Shown here: piece by piece, positions 47,903 through 57,810 of the stretch
How the letters are laid out: each line of letters begins with the position of its first letter
Numbering within the stretch: the first letter of the stretch is position 1
Assembly (NCBI GenBank): GCA_030278955.1
Contig: JAOANR010000012.1
Coordinates: forward strand, 28,699,977-28,763,976
Length of the DNA stretch: 64,000 nt
From: Hygrophila difformis
Taxonomy: Eukaryota; Streptophyta; Magnoliopsida; Lamiales; Acanthaceae
Direction of reading: 5' to 3'
Notes under the pieces: generated by a model
What the model saw: the letters and a program-made list of their open reading frames with translations, nothing else
Told to the model about the DNA's origin: nothing
Database searches by the model: none
Made by a program: the position numbers and the translations under genes

Positions 47903-48342
47903 GCAACAATTAGGGGTGTGCATCAGGTCGGGTTTGGGTTTGTCGGGTTCGGGTTAGTCGGGTTCGGGTACGAAATTAAAATACCCAACCAAAACCCGAC
48001 ATTGGTGGGTACCCGATTGAGTCGGGTACCCACTTCGGGTACCCAATTACCCCACTTCTTTTTTTTAAGAAAAAAATTTAAAAAATTTATTAAAAACTTT
48101 TAATTGAATAAATAACATCAAAGGGCATTTTATCTACGGTCTACACAAAGTTAACAATAACAAAGAAATCTAGAATTAAATATTTAATTCATCCATAACA
48201 AATATATATGTGGATTAACTACACATTAAAAAAATTACAAACACGTATAAAGAGGTTTTTAGCAAATACTACTAAATCTAGACAAATAGAGTAATTAATA
48301 AATTCTTCTCTTTGAGAAAGACATAATGTAAAGTGAAGAATT

Positions 48343-49571
48343 TGAATAAATATTTTTTTTTGATGAAATGAGACGTCAAGCATGGCGTCGGCTAAGAGAA
48401 GAAAAAAGAAAATAAAGGAAAGCAACAAGAGACAAACACTACTCAAGTCCTAAGATAGTAGACACCCATCGCATCCGAAGAAATGGCGGAACGACAATCA
48501 TCCGGAGGGAATGCCCAAGTCGTAAAGAACTCCACCGAATTCGCCCCACGCTTGGCCAAACAGTCAGCAACCATATTTCCTTCTCGCAGAATGTGGAACC
48601 AACGATAGCCAGGCTTCGAAACCATAATGTCCAATATGTTCAAGATGAGGGGAAACAAGCCATGCCCTGAAGGCAAATGACACCCCATGAGTCGAATCGC
48701 CTCAAGTGAGTCCGAGTAACAACAAGCTCGCTCAACGCCCAAAGCAAGAAGGGTCTTGAGACCATGCCAAATCCCATGGAGCTCAGCCAATAGGTTTGTC
48801 GTAACACCCACATAACCCGAAAAACCAGAAATCCATCGGCTAGAACTATCACGCATGACTCCTCCAAATCCTGCTCGACCCGGGTTCCCTAACGAACTCC
48901 CATCCACATGTAAGATAATATCCCCACCGCCCTGAGGATGCCAACAGACCAATCGATCTTGCACCACCCGCGGCCTACGACTCATGGACCGGTCTATGCT
49001 CTCTCCCATAAACAGAGCCTTTCGAATAATATCACGCACAACAATAGCCTCTCCCCGAAAACACATGGCGTTTCTAGCACACCAAATATGCCAAAACAAG
49101 CCCCAATGTTTACCAACCCAATTTTTGCAAACCTGGGCAAGGATTTCAGCCACAGGTCGGTCCGCAGCCTCATCCTCCCAATCTGTCCGTCCCCCAAGCA
49201 AGCTCCAGCAGGCCGACGCATTTGCACAAAGGAAGAACAAATGCAAGATAGATTCCTCGCCATTACCACAGAGAGGGCACACGGGAGAAGCAGCAAGATG
49301 TCTGCGCCACCGAAGCAGGTTAGTTGGGACAGCATCATGCACGGCCAACCAAAGAAGAACTCGCACCTTCTCCGGTGCTTTAATCTTCCACACCCACGCC
49401 TTGGCCCTATCTGGATGCTCCCCTCGTCGGGCTAATATCCATGCAAACCCCGACTTGACCGTGTAGACGCCCGAAGAGGAGCCCGTCCACCGAAGACTGT
49501 CCCTTGCCCGATCATGGAAGATGGCAGGCCCGAAATGAAACACCTCCTGTTTGACGCTAGGTGGAACAATT
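48343..49571 (-). mobile_element. LINE R, 5'-truncated, in hAT element 1
   Basis: Target duplication GTGAAGAATT at 48333-48342 and 49572-49581. T-run at 48353-48361 corresponds to the poly-A tail. It starts inside ORF2 at 49571, so it was truncated at insertion. Confidence 0.8.
48443..49543 (-). pseudogene. LINE ORF2 C-terminal part (zinc finger and RNase H), open but truncated
   Basis: 366 codons without a stop. Linker (SSSGVYTVKSGFAW), zinc-finger RVT (CPLCGNGEESILHLFFLC), RNase H domain (LHVDGSSLGNPGRAGFGG, YSDSLEAIRLM, REGNMVADCLAKRGA) and EFFTTWAFPPDD near the C-terminus. No endonuclease or reverse transcriptase, so it is a remnant. Its intact frame suggests a recent insertion. Confidence 0.85.
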
Positions 49572-50427
49572 GTGAAGAATTCTCATATTTATAAACTAAT
49601 TAATTATAAAACTTGATTGTGTATATATCTATTGTAGATGATAATTGTAATAGTTTGGACTAAATGGTGATGGCTTGTGGAATTATTAGGTATTTTAAGC
49701 ACTTTAAAAAAGTTATAGAAATTGTGGAACCTTAAAAAGGAAAAAAAATCGGGTTATTCGGGTTCAAACTTAGGACCCAATACCCGAACCCCGACCTTTC
49801 CCATTAAAAAAACCCCGACCCCTAACACGATTTTTTTTTCGGGTTCGGGGTGGGTACCCGACTAACCCGAACCCGATGCCCACCCCTAGCAATAATAATG
49901 CCACTTTATTCTAGATCATTTACTAAATTTAGTTAATGAGCCTCCAATTATCATGTTCAACAAGCTAGATTAAATTTATTTTAATTTTAATTTATTATAT
50001 TATTTTTTTTAAAAAAAATATGGCCTCCAATTTTTAGTAGAGCTGTAAATAGAACAAACAGTTCGTGAGCTGAGCTCATTTCGACACGTGTTCGTTCGTT
50101 AACAGCTCGTTCGGTAAGTTAAACGAACCGAGCTCAAACACATAATTTGGTTTGTGTGTTCGTTCATTAAGTTCGTGAACAGTTCAGAATTCCTTTTTAA
50201 TGGAATATATATTATAAAAAATAAATATTTTATCTAGTTGTTCTTTCCATTTTTTATTTTTATTAGTTTCACATTTCTCTCATTAAGTATATTACAATAT
50301 ACATTAAATTTTCACACCTAATTTAATTCTAAAACAAATAAATTTATTAATAAAATAAATGGTTCGTTAACTTAGCTCGACTAGGCTCGTGTTCGTTCGC
50401 TATTAGCTCGTTCGTAAGGTTAAACGA

Positions 50428-51051
50428 TGTTAACATCAAAATTCTAGGCCCAATAAGTTGATTTGTTTGGCCCAGTAAATTCAGCCCAATCCATTTTTCG
50501 AGGCCCGGTCCAATTCAAGGGTTATCCGGATAAGGACATGGGTGAGAAGCCGCCATCCAATCCATAGGTCTATCCGGATGATGAATCATGGTGAGAGGCA
50601 ACATTAAAGACTGTGGAGAGAATCATGTCATTGAGACTTGAGAGGCTGCAACCTTGGAGAGGATGGTGGAAAAGGGAACGGTTACACAATCAGAAGAGCT
50701 GCAGTCAAAGAGGAAAAGGATCCCAACATCAATACAGCGCACCATCAAGGGAGGAGAATCCGGAGTTTTTAAGACGCCTATTAAAGCCAGGCATCACCCC
50801 ATTCCCCTATAAAAGGCTGAAGGAGACATGGGAGCAGGGATCACCTCAACACAACTCTCAAAGAGCCTCTTATATTTCTTCTAGTTTTTTACTGCTTTCT
50901 GTATTTTCATTACTTTAAGCTTTCAGTCCAATTTACCGCTTTCTTACAACTTTTTGTTTAATTCTTGTATTTCAATTACAGTACCTTTGTAATTCTTCAA
51001 CAACAATTCAATTTCAGTTTCTTCTTTTCCTCAAAATTTATACGGATAACA
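50428..51051 (+). repeat. 5' LTR of element B
   Basis: 624 bp, TGTTAACATC to GGATAACA. Contains CCCCTATAAAAGGC near 50810, a good TATA box. Confidence 0.95.
50810..50822 (+). promoter_or_regulatory. TATA box in the 5' LTR of B
   Basis: CCCTATAAAAGGC in the LTR, also present in the 3' LTR near 62910. A consensus plant TATA element in the expected part of an LTR. Confidence 0.6.
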
Positions 51052-51054
51052 AAT

Positions 51055-51072
51055 TGGCACGCCCAGTGGGAC
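51055..51072 (+). other. primer-binding site of element B
   Basis: TGGCACGCCCAGTGGGAC, three bases after the 5' LTR, identical to element D. Confidence 0.75.
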
Positions 51073-51160
51073 ACGATTGAGACCACATCCGCTTTAGACT
51101 CAGTTTATGCAATTGAGATCTGGACGTATAGTGAGAGACTTAACCTAGAAGTTTGAGGAA

Positions 51161-52813
51161 ATGTCGCTTCATGAGGATACACCGGTCAGGACACTCACTG
51201 AAAACAACGCCGATGATGCGGCGGGTGCTTCTCAACAGCGCCAGGGAATAATTCAAGTTCCCACTTTATCTGAACAAATGCGGCTATCGATGATTGAATC
51301 GATGGCCGAATTCATGCCTTTGTTAACAAGACACCTTATGGATGTGTTGCGGCCTGCCATGGCCGATCAAGCTGACAAAATTTGTGGATCCCTGCATACT
51401 CAGCAGGATGAGTCTGCTTCAAGTGGCATGACTATGCCAGCAAGCACCATAGATCCAGGGCTGTATGGCGGCCAAAGGACTTGGGGGACAATGCTCAGCC
51501 AGCCGCCATTGCTATCTGAATCCACAGGACTGGCCAGTCTGCCTCTATTTCCTTATGCTTCCACCCATGCGGCACCTATGCCGAACTTTGGATATGCGGC
51601 ATCTACCATGCCGACCTATGCTGCGTCAAGTTACTTGTTGCCAAATACTGGATCGAGCTGCATAGCGATCCCCTGTGCGCCAAGCCATGTGATGACGCCT
51701 CACACACCATTTGGAGTGGCAGCATCACCACAAGCCAACATCTACGCACCAGCCGCCGCCAATCCACTGTATCAAGTGGCGGCTCAAGGTGGCCCAGCCG
51801 CCATTCCACAAATCCCTATGGTGGCGCCTCAAGCCGCCATCCCTGCTCAACAAATGGCGGCTCACCCTCATCAAGCCGCCATCCCTACCCACCAGATGGC
51901 GGCGCCTCAAGCCGCCATTCCTACACACCAACTGGCGGCTCACCTTCCTCAGACCGCGTTGCCTCTTCAGGCCGCGATGCATCATCAGGCCGCGATGCCT
52001 CCTCAGGTCGCTATGCCTCATCAGGATCAGGATGCCATGCCTCCTCAAGCCGCGATGCCTTCCACACAGGCACCAGTGGTATCACCCGAGGTGTTGGCAA
52101 ATATGATGCAGCAACACTTTGGGATTCAGCTAAGGCCGATGGAACGGCCTACGTACAGGAAACCGTACCCTGATTGGGTAGACACTATGCAGCCATATCC
52201 CAAGGGCTTCAAAATGCCCGAGTTTAATACATTCTCTGGGGACGACGACAAGTCCACCGTGGAACATGTGGGCAGATTCACTGCCCAATGTGGCGAGGCA
52301 GCAGCCAATGATTCGCTAAAACTAAGGTTGTTCAGTTCATCACTAACTGGACCTGCCTTCGCATGGTTTGCTTCTCTGCGGCCTAACTCCATACAAAACT
52401 GGGCCGAGATTGAGCGGGCGTTCCACGACAGATTCTATACCCCTCTGTCACAGGTTAGTCTTGCAGATCTTACTAATGCCAAACAATTTGTCGATGAGGC
52501 GGCAAATACTTTCGTTAACAGATTGCAGCGGCTTAAGGATCGATGCACTATGGGAGTCCCTGATAGGGAGATAGCCAATATTGCAGTGGCGAATATGTTG
52601 CCAAAATTGAAAAAACGTTTAATTGTGCAGGATTCCACTAATCTTGCCCAGCTGGCCGAGAAAGCGGCCCGCTTGGAAAAGTTCCTTGAGGAACAAGATG
52701 AGAAACGTCCACCTACATACGGGTCTTCTTTTAATGAGTTGAAACCCGGTAGAGAGGAAGACGAACCAATGGTGGCCAACGCAATAACCCTGGGTAGAAA
52801 CAACCCTGGATAA
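51161..52813 (+). CDS. gag: gag polyprotein of element B
   Basis: 550 residues. Residues about 150-310 are low complexity with AAIP, QMAA and AAMPPQ repeats. The Gag core follows: YPKGFKMPEFNTFSGDD, TVEHVGRFTAQCGE, LTGPAFAWFASLRPNSI, AFHDRFYTPL, ending NNPG as in element D. No zinc knuckle or enzymes. The likely original start is ATG 51107 (MQLRSGRIV, as in D), but a TAG at 51146 now separates it, so translation would have to start at 51161 (MSLHEDTP). Compared with D the low-complexity part is longer. Confidence 0.85.
   Translation: MSLHEDTPVRTLTENNADDAAGASQQRQGIIQVPTLSEQMRLSMIESMAEFMPLLTRHLMDVLRPAMADQADKICGSLHTQQDESASSGMTMPASTIDPGLYGGQRTWGTMLSQPPLLSESTGLASLPLFPYASTHAAPMPNFGYAASTMPTYAASSYLLPNTGSSCIAIPCAPSHVMTPHTPFGVAASPQANIYAPAAANPLYQVAAQGGPAAIPQIPMVAPQAAIPAQQMAAHPHQAAIPTHQMAAPQAAIPTHQLAAHLPQTALPLQAAMHHQAAMPPQVAMPHQDQDAMPPQAAMPSTQAPVVSPEVLANMMQQHFGIQLRPMERPTYRKPYPDWVDTMQPYPKGFKMPEFNTFSGDDDKSTVEHVGRFTAQCGEAAANDSLKLRLFSSSLTGPAFAWFASLRPNSIQNWAEIERAFHDRFYTPLSQVSLADLTNAKQFVDEAANTFVNRLQRLKDRCTMGVPDREIANIAVANMLPKLKKRLIVQDSTNLAQLAEKAARLEKFLEEQDEKRPPTYGSSFNELKPGREEDEPMVANAITLGRNNPG
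51832..51945. repeat. AGCCGCCAT/ATGGCGGCT inverted repeats within gag of B
   Basis: AGCCGCCAT at 51832 with ATGGCGGCT at 51854, and AGCCGCCAT at 51874 with ATGGCGGC at 51896; a weaker pair follows near 51909 and 51932. They encode alternating AAIP and QMAA repeats and can form 8-9 bp hairpins. Confidence 0.8.
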
Positions 52814-53960
52814 CGGCCCTAGGACGCCATCGATAGCGGCCTTCGAGGCCGAATATTTGATGGCTGATGAATGGCGTCCTGGTTGAGGATGGCGCCTGGC
52901 CGAGGATGGTGGCCTCATTGACCACGCATGTGGGCGAAAGCCAATGGCGGCCGGGCAAAGGCGAATGGCGGTCGGCCCCGGTGGAGATGGCGGCTGGCGG
53001 CCTAGAGCGGCGTCCTCGATAGATGGCGGCGATAGGAAGGGTGGCGGCACTCGACAGCAGTTGGCGGCCGAGGATGAAGTTGGCGGCTCCCCGATTAAGG
53101 CTGGCGGCCCGTGGAGAGATGGCGGCCCGTGCTTACTGGCGGCGCTGGGTGGATGTGTTGGCGGCGCTTGGAGTGTGGGTTGGCGGCGTTCGCGGGCTCG
53201 GTTGGCGGCGCTCGGGAGCTCGATGGCAGCAATTCGGAGGATGGCGGCGTTTGAAGGAGCGGCAACCCGAGAACGTCGACGACCCGAGGTTGGCGGAGAG
53301 CACTCAAGACTGGCAGTGACGAGTGGCGGCGTTCGCGAGGGATGGCGGCGATTGCTGGTTAGCGACATGCTGGGAGCTGGCGGCTGCTAACACCGAGGCT
53401 GGCGGAGGACACTCGCGAGATGGCGGTGTTTCTGAAATTGGCGGCGCTCGGAGGGCTGCAGCAGCGCTCAAGGTTGGCGGCATCCGGAGATGGCGGCGAG
53501 CTGCAGGCACTGGCGGCACTCGAGGCAGGTGATGGCGGCACTTGGAGGTTGCTGGCGGCATCCTGGCTGGCGGCGCTTGGTACCAAAGCTGGCGGCTAGC
53601 GAGAGGTTGGCAGCCCGGCGAAATTGGCGGCCCGTGGAGGCTGGCGGCTGGCGCTCAAGGCTGGCGGTATCCGGAGATGGCGGCGAGCTGCAGGCGCTGG
53701 CGGCACTCGAGGCAAGTGATGGCGGCACTTGGCGGTTGCTGGCGGCATCCTGGATGTTGGCAGCTACGTTCAAGACTGGCGGCTCAGGAGGTGGTTGGCG
53801 GCGCTCCACCGTTGGCAGCCCCGAGGTGTTGGCGGCCGGAAGGGTGTTGGCGGCCAGAAGGGTATTGGCGGCTTGCAGCGACAACGGTAGCCCAAGGAAA
53901 GAAGTTGGCGGCTCAGGGTGCTCCTTAATGGCGGCGTGGCGGCCGACCTAAGTGGGCCTG
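52814..53960 (+). repeat. GGCGGC-dense tract of element B
   Basis: TTGGCGGC or ATGGCGGC recurs every 15-35 bp for about 1.1 kb after the gag stop. Some larger segments are duplicated: 53468-53560 and 53663-53752 both contain CATCCTGG and TGGCGGCACTTGG. Several frames are open by composition. Counterpart of 26810-27925 in element D. Confidence 0.9.
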
Positions 53961-53965
53961 GATCA

Positions 53966-55403
53966 TGATAGTGTGAATTTTGTGTTTATCAATGACATAT
54001 ATTTTGGATATTTATAAGGTGATTTTGATACCTCTTTACTCTTGTTGTGCTTGTTTTGTTGATTGTAGGAGGATGGTATGAGAATTGGGAAAAGGAAGAA
54101 ACAAAAGAGAAGAAAAAGAAGAAGTGGACAGGTTGCTATGGAATCACTAGTCATGGCCATGACAAGCTAATGAGGAGGAAGCTGAAATTGAAGATACATG
54201 GGCCCAAGCCCAAGTCCATGTCCAGCCTAGCCCATTACACAAATAAGATTGGGGGACAAGAAAGTGGATGGCTGCAGGCTAGAGAGAGTTTACTTTCTGC
54301 AAAAACACTTTTTAGTTGGCTATTTTTAGATTTGGCTTTTGGAAAGGGGGAAAGCTAATTTATTAAAAGAGGGGCCTGGGAACGAGAGAGGCAGACGAGA
54401 TTTTTTGAGATTCATTTTTTGGGAGACAGGTTTTGAAGAGGAAGAACAAGAAGAAAACGTCCAGGCAGAAAAGAGGAAGGGAGGAGCAGACCGGAGCAGT
54501 CACCGATCAAAGGCTTTCTTCTCTCCTCTTCTCTCTGATTTTGGTTGTATTTTCCTTTTCTTACTTTTGTTTCTATGAAATTAGAATAGAGTTTTAACTT
54601 TCTCTAGTTTAGGGATTTGGTGAAGAATGGCTTTGGGATTTTGTGAGATGATGTATTTTGGCTATAAAACTATTGTGCTTTTGGTATTTATACAATTTCT
54701 ATGCTTAGGGTTTACTATTGTTGAATTGGATGAATGTTTAGGGCCCAAATATTTGTCTAGTTTGATAATTGATTGCCAATTTGATTTGGGTATCCGTAAT
54801 TGTACTTGAATCGAATAGGTGGTAGCCGGGTTGATTAGTTCATTCCCGGGGAATTGTATAATCAAATTGGGAATTACTCCGCGTAGGTAGTAATTGGTTT
54901 GAATCGGGCTTTTCTAGATTATAATGCAATTGGACAACATCTTCTACGGGCGTACCTAGAAGTGTTAGTTTGATTAGGGGCAATTAACGGGCGTACCTTA
55001 ATTGTCTAAACTGAAAGGAAAAGTTGGTTGTCTAAGCGGACCTGACAACTATAACTGGTTTATCAATTAGCACAATGTTTATGCATCGATGATCTTACCC
55101 AAATGCCATTCCAAATCAATCTTTGAACTAGAGGTTTTTAATTCCAATACTTTGTTTTAAATTTATGTTCTTGATCTCACTTATCATTTTCATAGTTTGT
55201 AGAATTAATTAGCTTTTTAGTTCTTGTTATCTTTTTCTTGTTCTCAAAATACAAAACCCCCCCTTTTAAATATTGTATATATTATGAGAATGTGGTATTC
55301 CAATCCCTGAGGACTCGACCCTTGTCACTGCTATACTATATTTATTTTGTACTTGGTGACACATGAATTAAATTATCTTTTGCAGCTATACGACAAGCTG
55401 TCA
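53966..55403 (+). repeat. 5' LTR of element C
   Basis: 1438 bp. Contains palindrome GTCATGGCCATGAC at 54150-54163. Near its end CCCTGAGGACTCGACCC is the Athila-type motif also seen in A. Confidence 0.95.
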
Positions 55404-55408
55404 AATTT

Positions 55409-55426
55409 TGGCGCCGTTGCCGGGGA
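55409..55426 (+). other. primer-binding site of element C, tRNA-Asp type
   Basis: TGGCGCCGTTGCCGGGGA, five bases after the LTR, same site and spacing as element A. Confidence 0.9.
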
Positions 55427-55496
55427 TTGGCGTTTAACTACTACATTCTGTGATATTTTCTATCTTTTTTGTTTGTAATTGGTATTTCCCTTGTTT

Positions 55497-55610
55497 ATGC
55501 CTCGTTCTTCTCGTACAGGTAAATTGATATTTTATCCAGAGATTGAGAAGACACCTAGGAGATTAAAAAGGGAATCAAAGTTTAGAAGAACAAAAAGTTG
55601 TAATGGCTGA
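55497..55610 (+). CDS. short ORF overlapping the gag start of C (detached gag N-terminus)
   Basis: 37 codons beginning MPRSSRTGKL then PEIEKT. This is the normal N-terminus of Athila-group Gag; in element A the same region (VPRSN, PEIERT) is continuous with gag. Here its TGA (55608-55610) overlaps the ATG of the main ORF at 55603, one base out of frame. It is either a recent frameshift or a small upstream ORF coupled by stop/start overlap. Confidence 0.6.
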   Translation: MPRSSRTGKLIFYPEIEKTPRRLKRESKFRRTKSCNG

Positions 55611-57810
55611 AGATAACCGCACTTTAAGGGAGTTGGCTGCTCCTGACTTGACACAGCAGCCTTTATGCATTACATTTCCTACAATTGATGATGAAACTCC
55701 CTTTGAATTAAAATCTGGATTGATTCATTTGTTGCCTGAATTTAATGGTCATGCAGGTGAAGAGCCTCACAAGCATCTCCAGGAATTTGATATTGTGTGC
55801 TCAAGCATGAAACCCCCTGGAGTTACTGATGAGCAAATCAAATTGAGGGCATTTCCATTTTCATTGAAGGGGAGTGCAAAAGATTGGCTCTATTATCTTC
55901 CAGCAGGTAGCATTACAACATGGACAGACATGAAAAGAAAGTTTTGGGAGAAATATTTCCCAGCCTCAAGAGCTGCAAATTTGAGGAAGGAAATATGTGG
56001 TATCAAACAACAATCAGGTGAAACGCTCCATGAATATTGGGAGCGGTTTAACAGGCTTATAATTAAATGTCCTCAACATCAAATCCCACCCCAATTGTTG
56101 ATTCAATATTTCTATGATGGTTTGTTGTTGATGGATAGGAATATTATTGATGCTGCAAGTGGAGGAGCCCTGGTGAACAAGACCCCAACTCAAGCCTGGG
56201 AGTTAATTGATCGGATGGCTGAAAACACTCAACAGTTTGGCACAAGGGATGCAATGCAAACTAATATTCCAAGTGGTTATTCCTCAATTCAATCAATGCA
56301 ACAACAGCTTTCTGAGCTAACAAGTTTTGTTCGCAAGATGGCTACAGGAAGTATCAAGCCAACTGTCCAGGTGAAGGCATGTGGCATTTGCACAAGTCCT
56401 GAACATCCAACTGATGCTTGTCCAACACTTCAAGAAGATATACCCGTGGATGTGAATGAACTTGACTATTCCAACAGACGTCCACAGTACAATCCCTACT
56501 CCAATACTTACAATCCAGGTTGGAGAGATCATCCAAATCTTCGCTATGGAAATCCACACCAACAAAATCAACAATCTTCAAGCCCATCTTTGGAAGATTT
56601 GGTGAAATCCATGGCCACTTCAACTTTGCAATTTCAGAAGGATACAAAGGCAAGCATTGAGAAGCTACAAAGCCAAATGAATCAAGTATCTGAGGAAGTT
56701 AGGCAAATTCGAGAGAAAGGAAAGTGGCCAGCTCAACCCGAGCCAAATCCAAAGAACGTGAGTGCCATGATTTTGAGGAGTGGAAAAGAAGTTGAAGATC
56801 CATCTCCAATTTCAAAGGAGCAAAATGAAGAGCAAATTGAAAAGGAGATTGAAAAGGAGGCAGAAACTTCTAACAAGGTAAATTCTAATTGGATTCCTTC
56901 ATATCAAACTAAAATACCTCATTTTCCTGACAGGTTAAAGAAGCCCCCAAAGGTTGACAAAAGGAAAGAGATGCTTGAAATCTTCAAAAAAGTTGAGTTG
57001 AACATTCCACTTTTGGAAGCTATAAATCAAATCCCCAAGTATGCAAAGTTCTTGAAGGAATTGTGTACCAACAAAAGGAAACTTCGGGGAGATGAGTATA
57101 TAATAGCAGGTGAGAGTGTCTCTGCAGTCATAAAAAGGAAAATCCCACCCAAAACAGGTGATCCAGGTATGTTTTCAATTCCTTGCAAAATTGGAGTAAA
57201 AGAGGTGAGCAAAGCTATGCTAGATTTAGGTGCTACGATAAATGTTATGCCAAGATCAATGTATAATTCCCTAAATCTAGGTCCATTGAAAGAAACAGGA
57301 ATTATTATTCAACTTGCTGATAGATCAAATGCTTATCCGGATGGTATGTTAGAAGATGTATTGGTTCAAGTTAATGATGCAATATTTCCTGTAGATTTTT
57401 ATGTTGTGGATATGAACGATGCTCATTGCTTTAATCCACCCCCTCTTTTGTTGGGAAGACCTTTTATGTATACTGCAGGAGTGAAGATTGATGTGAAGAA
57501 AGGCACACTCACTTTGGAATTTGATGGAGAAGAGCTTTCTTTTAATCTGTCTAATGCTATTGAACATCCTAATGACTCTAAAGCTTTATATGCTATGGAT
57601 GTTATTCAACCTTGTGTGCAGGATGTTTGTGAGCTTAATGGTGAATACTATATAGAGATTGAATTGGTGGATAATGTGAACTTTGGGACTAACAAAAGAA
57701 TTAAGTTGAATGGAAAAGATCCATCGGATATGTGGCTTGGAATGGATTTGAATGATGATGGATTGCAAAAGTTTGATGGATTTCAGTATGATGCTTATGA
57801 GAATGGTTGA
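55603..57810 (+). CDS. gag-pro: gag-protease polyprotein of element C
   Basis: 735 residues. Starts MAEDNRTLRELAAPD, a typical Athila Gag segment. Core: IKLRAFPFSLKGSAKDWLY, FWEKYFPASRAANLRKEI, LHEYWERFNRLI. Zinc knuckle C260-X2-C263-X4-H268-X4-C273. The aspartic protease follows: active-site motif LDLGATINVMP with the catalytic Asp at about residue 541, then PPLLLGRPFMYTAG. The Leu in DLG, where DSG or DTG is usual, is normal for Athila-group proteases. The frame is intact and stops before any RT. A 37-codon fragment of the original N-terminus lies upstream in another frame. Confidence 0.9.
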   Translation: MAEDNRTLRELAAPDLTQQPLCITFPTIDDETPFELKSGLIHLLPEFNGHAGEEPHKHLQEFDIVCSSMKPPGVTDEQIKLRAFPFSLKGSAKDWLYYLPAGSITTWTDMKRKFWEKYFPASRAANLRKEICGIKQQSGETLHEYWERFNRLIIKCPQHQIPPQLLIQYFYDGLLLMDRNIIDAASGGALVNKTPTQAWELIDRMAENTQQFGTRDAMQTNIPSGYSSIQSMQQQLSELTSFVRKMATGSIKPTVQVKACGICTSPEHPTDACPTLQEDIPVDVNELDYSNRRPQYNPYSNTYNPGWRDHPNLRYGNPHQQNQQSSSPSLEDLVKSMATSTLQFQKDTKASIEKLQSQMNQVSEEVRQIREKGKWPAQPEPNPKNVSAMILRSGKEVEDPSPISKEQNEEQIEKEIEKEAETSNKVNSNWIPSYQTKIPHFPDRLKKPPKVDKRKEMLEIFKKVELNIPLLEAINQIPKYAKFLKELCTNKRKLRGDEYIIAGESVSAVIKRKIPPKTGDPGMFSIPCKIGVKEVSKAMLDLGATINVMPRSMYNSLNLGPLKETGIIIQLADRSNAYPDGMLEDVLVQVNDAIFPVDFYVVDMNDAHCFNPPPLLLGRPFMYTAGVKIDVKKGTLTLEFDGEELSFNLSNAIEHPNDSKALYAMDVIQPCVQDVCELNGEYYIEIELVDNVNFGTNKRIKLNGKDPSDMWLGMDLNDDGLQKFDGFQYDAYENG

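Larger units (their letters stand above)
47911..49888. mobile_element. non-autonomous hAT element 1, interrupted by a LINE
   Basis: Ends TAGGGGTG and CACCCCTA, with 8-bp near-perfect duplications GCAACAAT (47903-47910) and GCAATAAT (49889-49896). Subterminal regions are rich in GGGTTCGGG and its complement, typical of small hAT elements. No transposase. LINE R lies at 48343-49571, so the original element was about 0.74 kb. Confidence 0.8.

Noticed and set aside
48938..49466. Two overlapping plus-strand ORFs of about 160 codons
   Set aside because: Antisense shadows of the LINE R ORF2.
52619..53951. Several overlapping ORFs in the GGCGGC tract of B, including a 249-codon minus-strand frame
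   Set aside because: Same compositional artefact; the minus frame is antisense to gag and tract.
54047..54809. ORFs of 60-103 codons duplicated at 61117-61879
   Set aside because: They lie in the LTRs of C, so duplication reflects LTR identity; no conserved domain.
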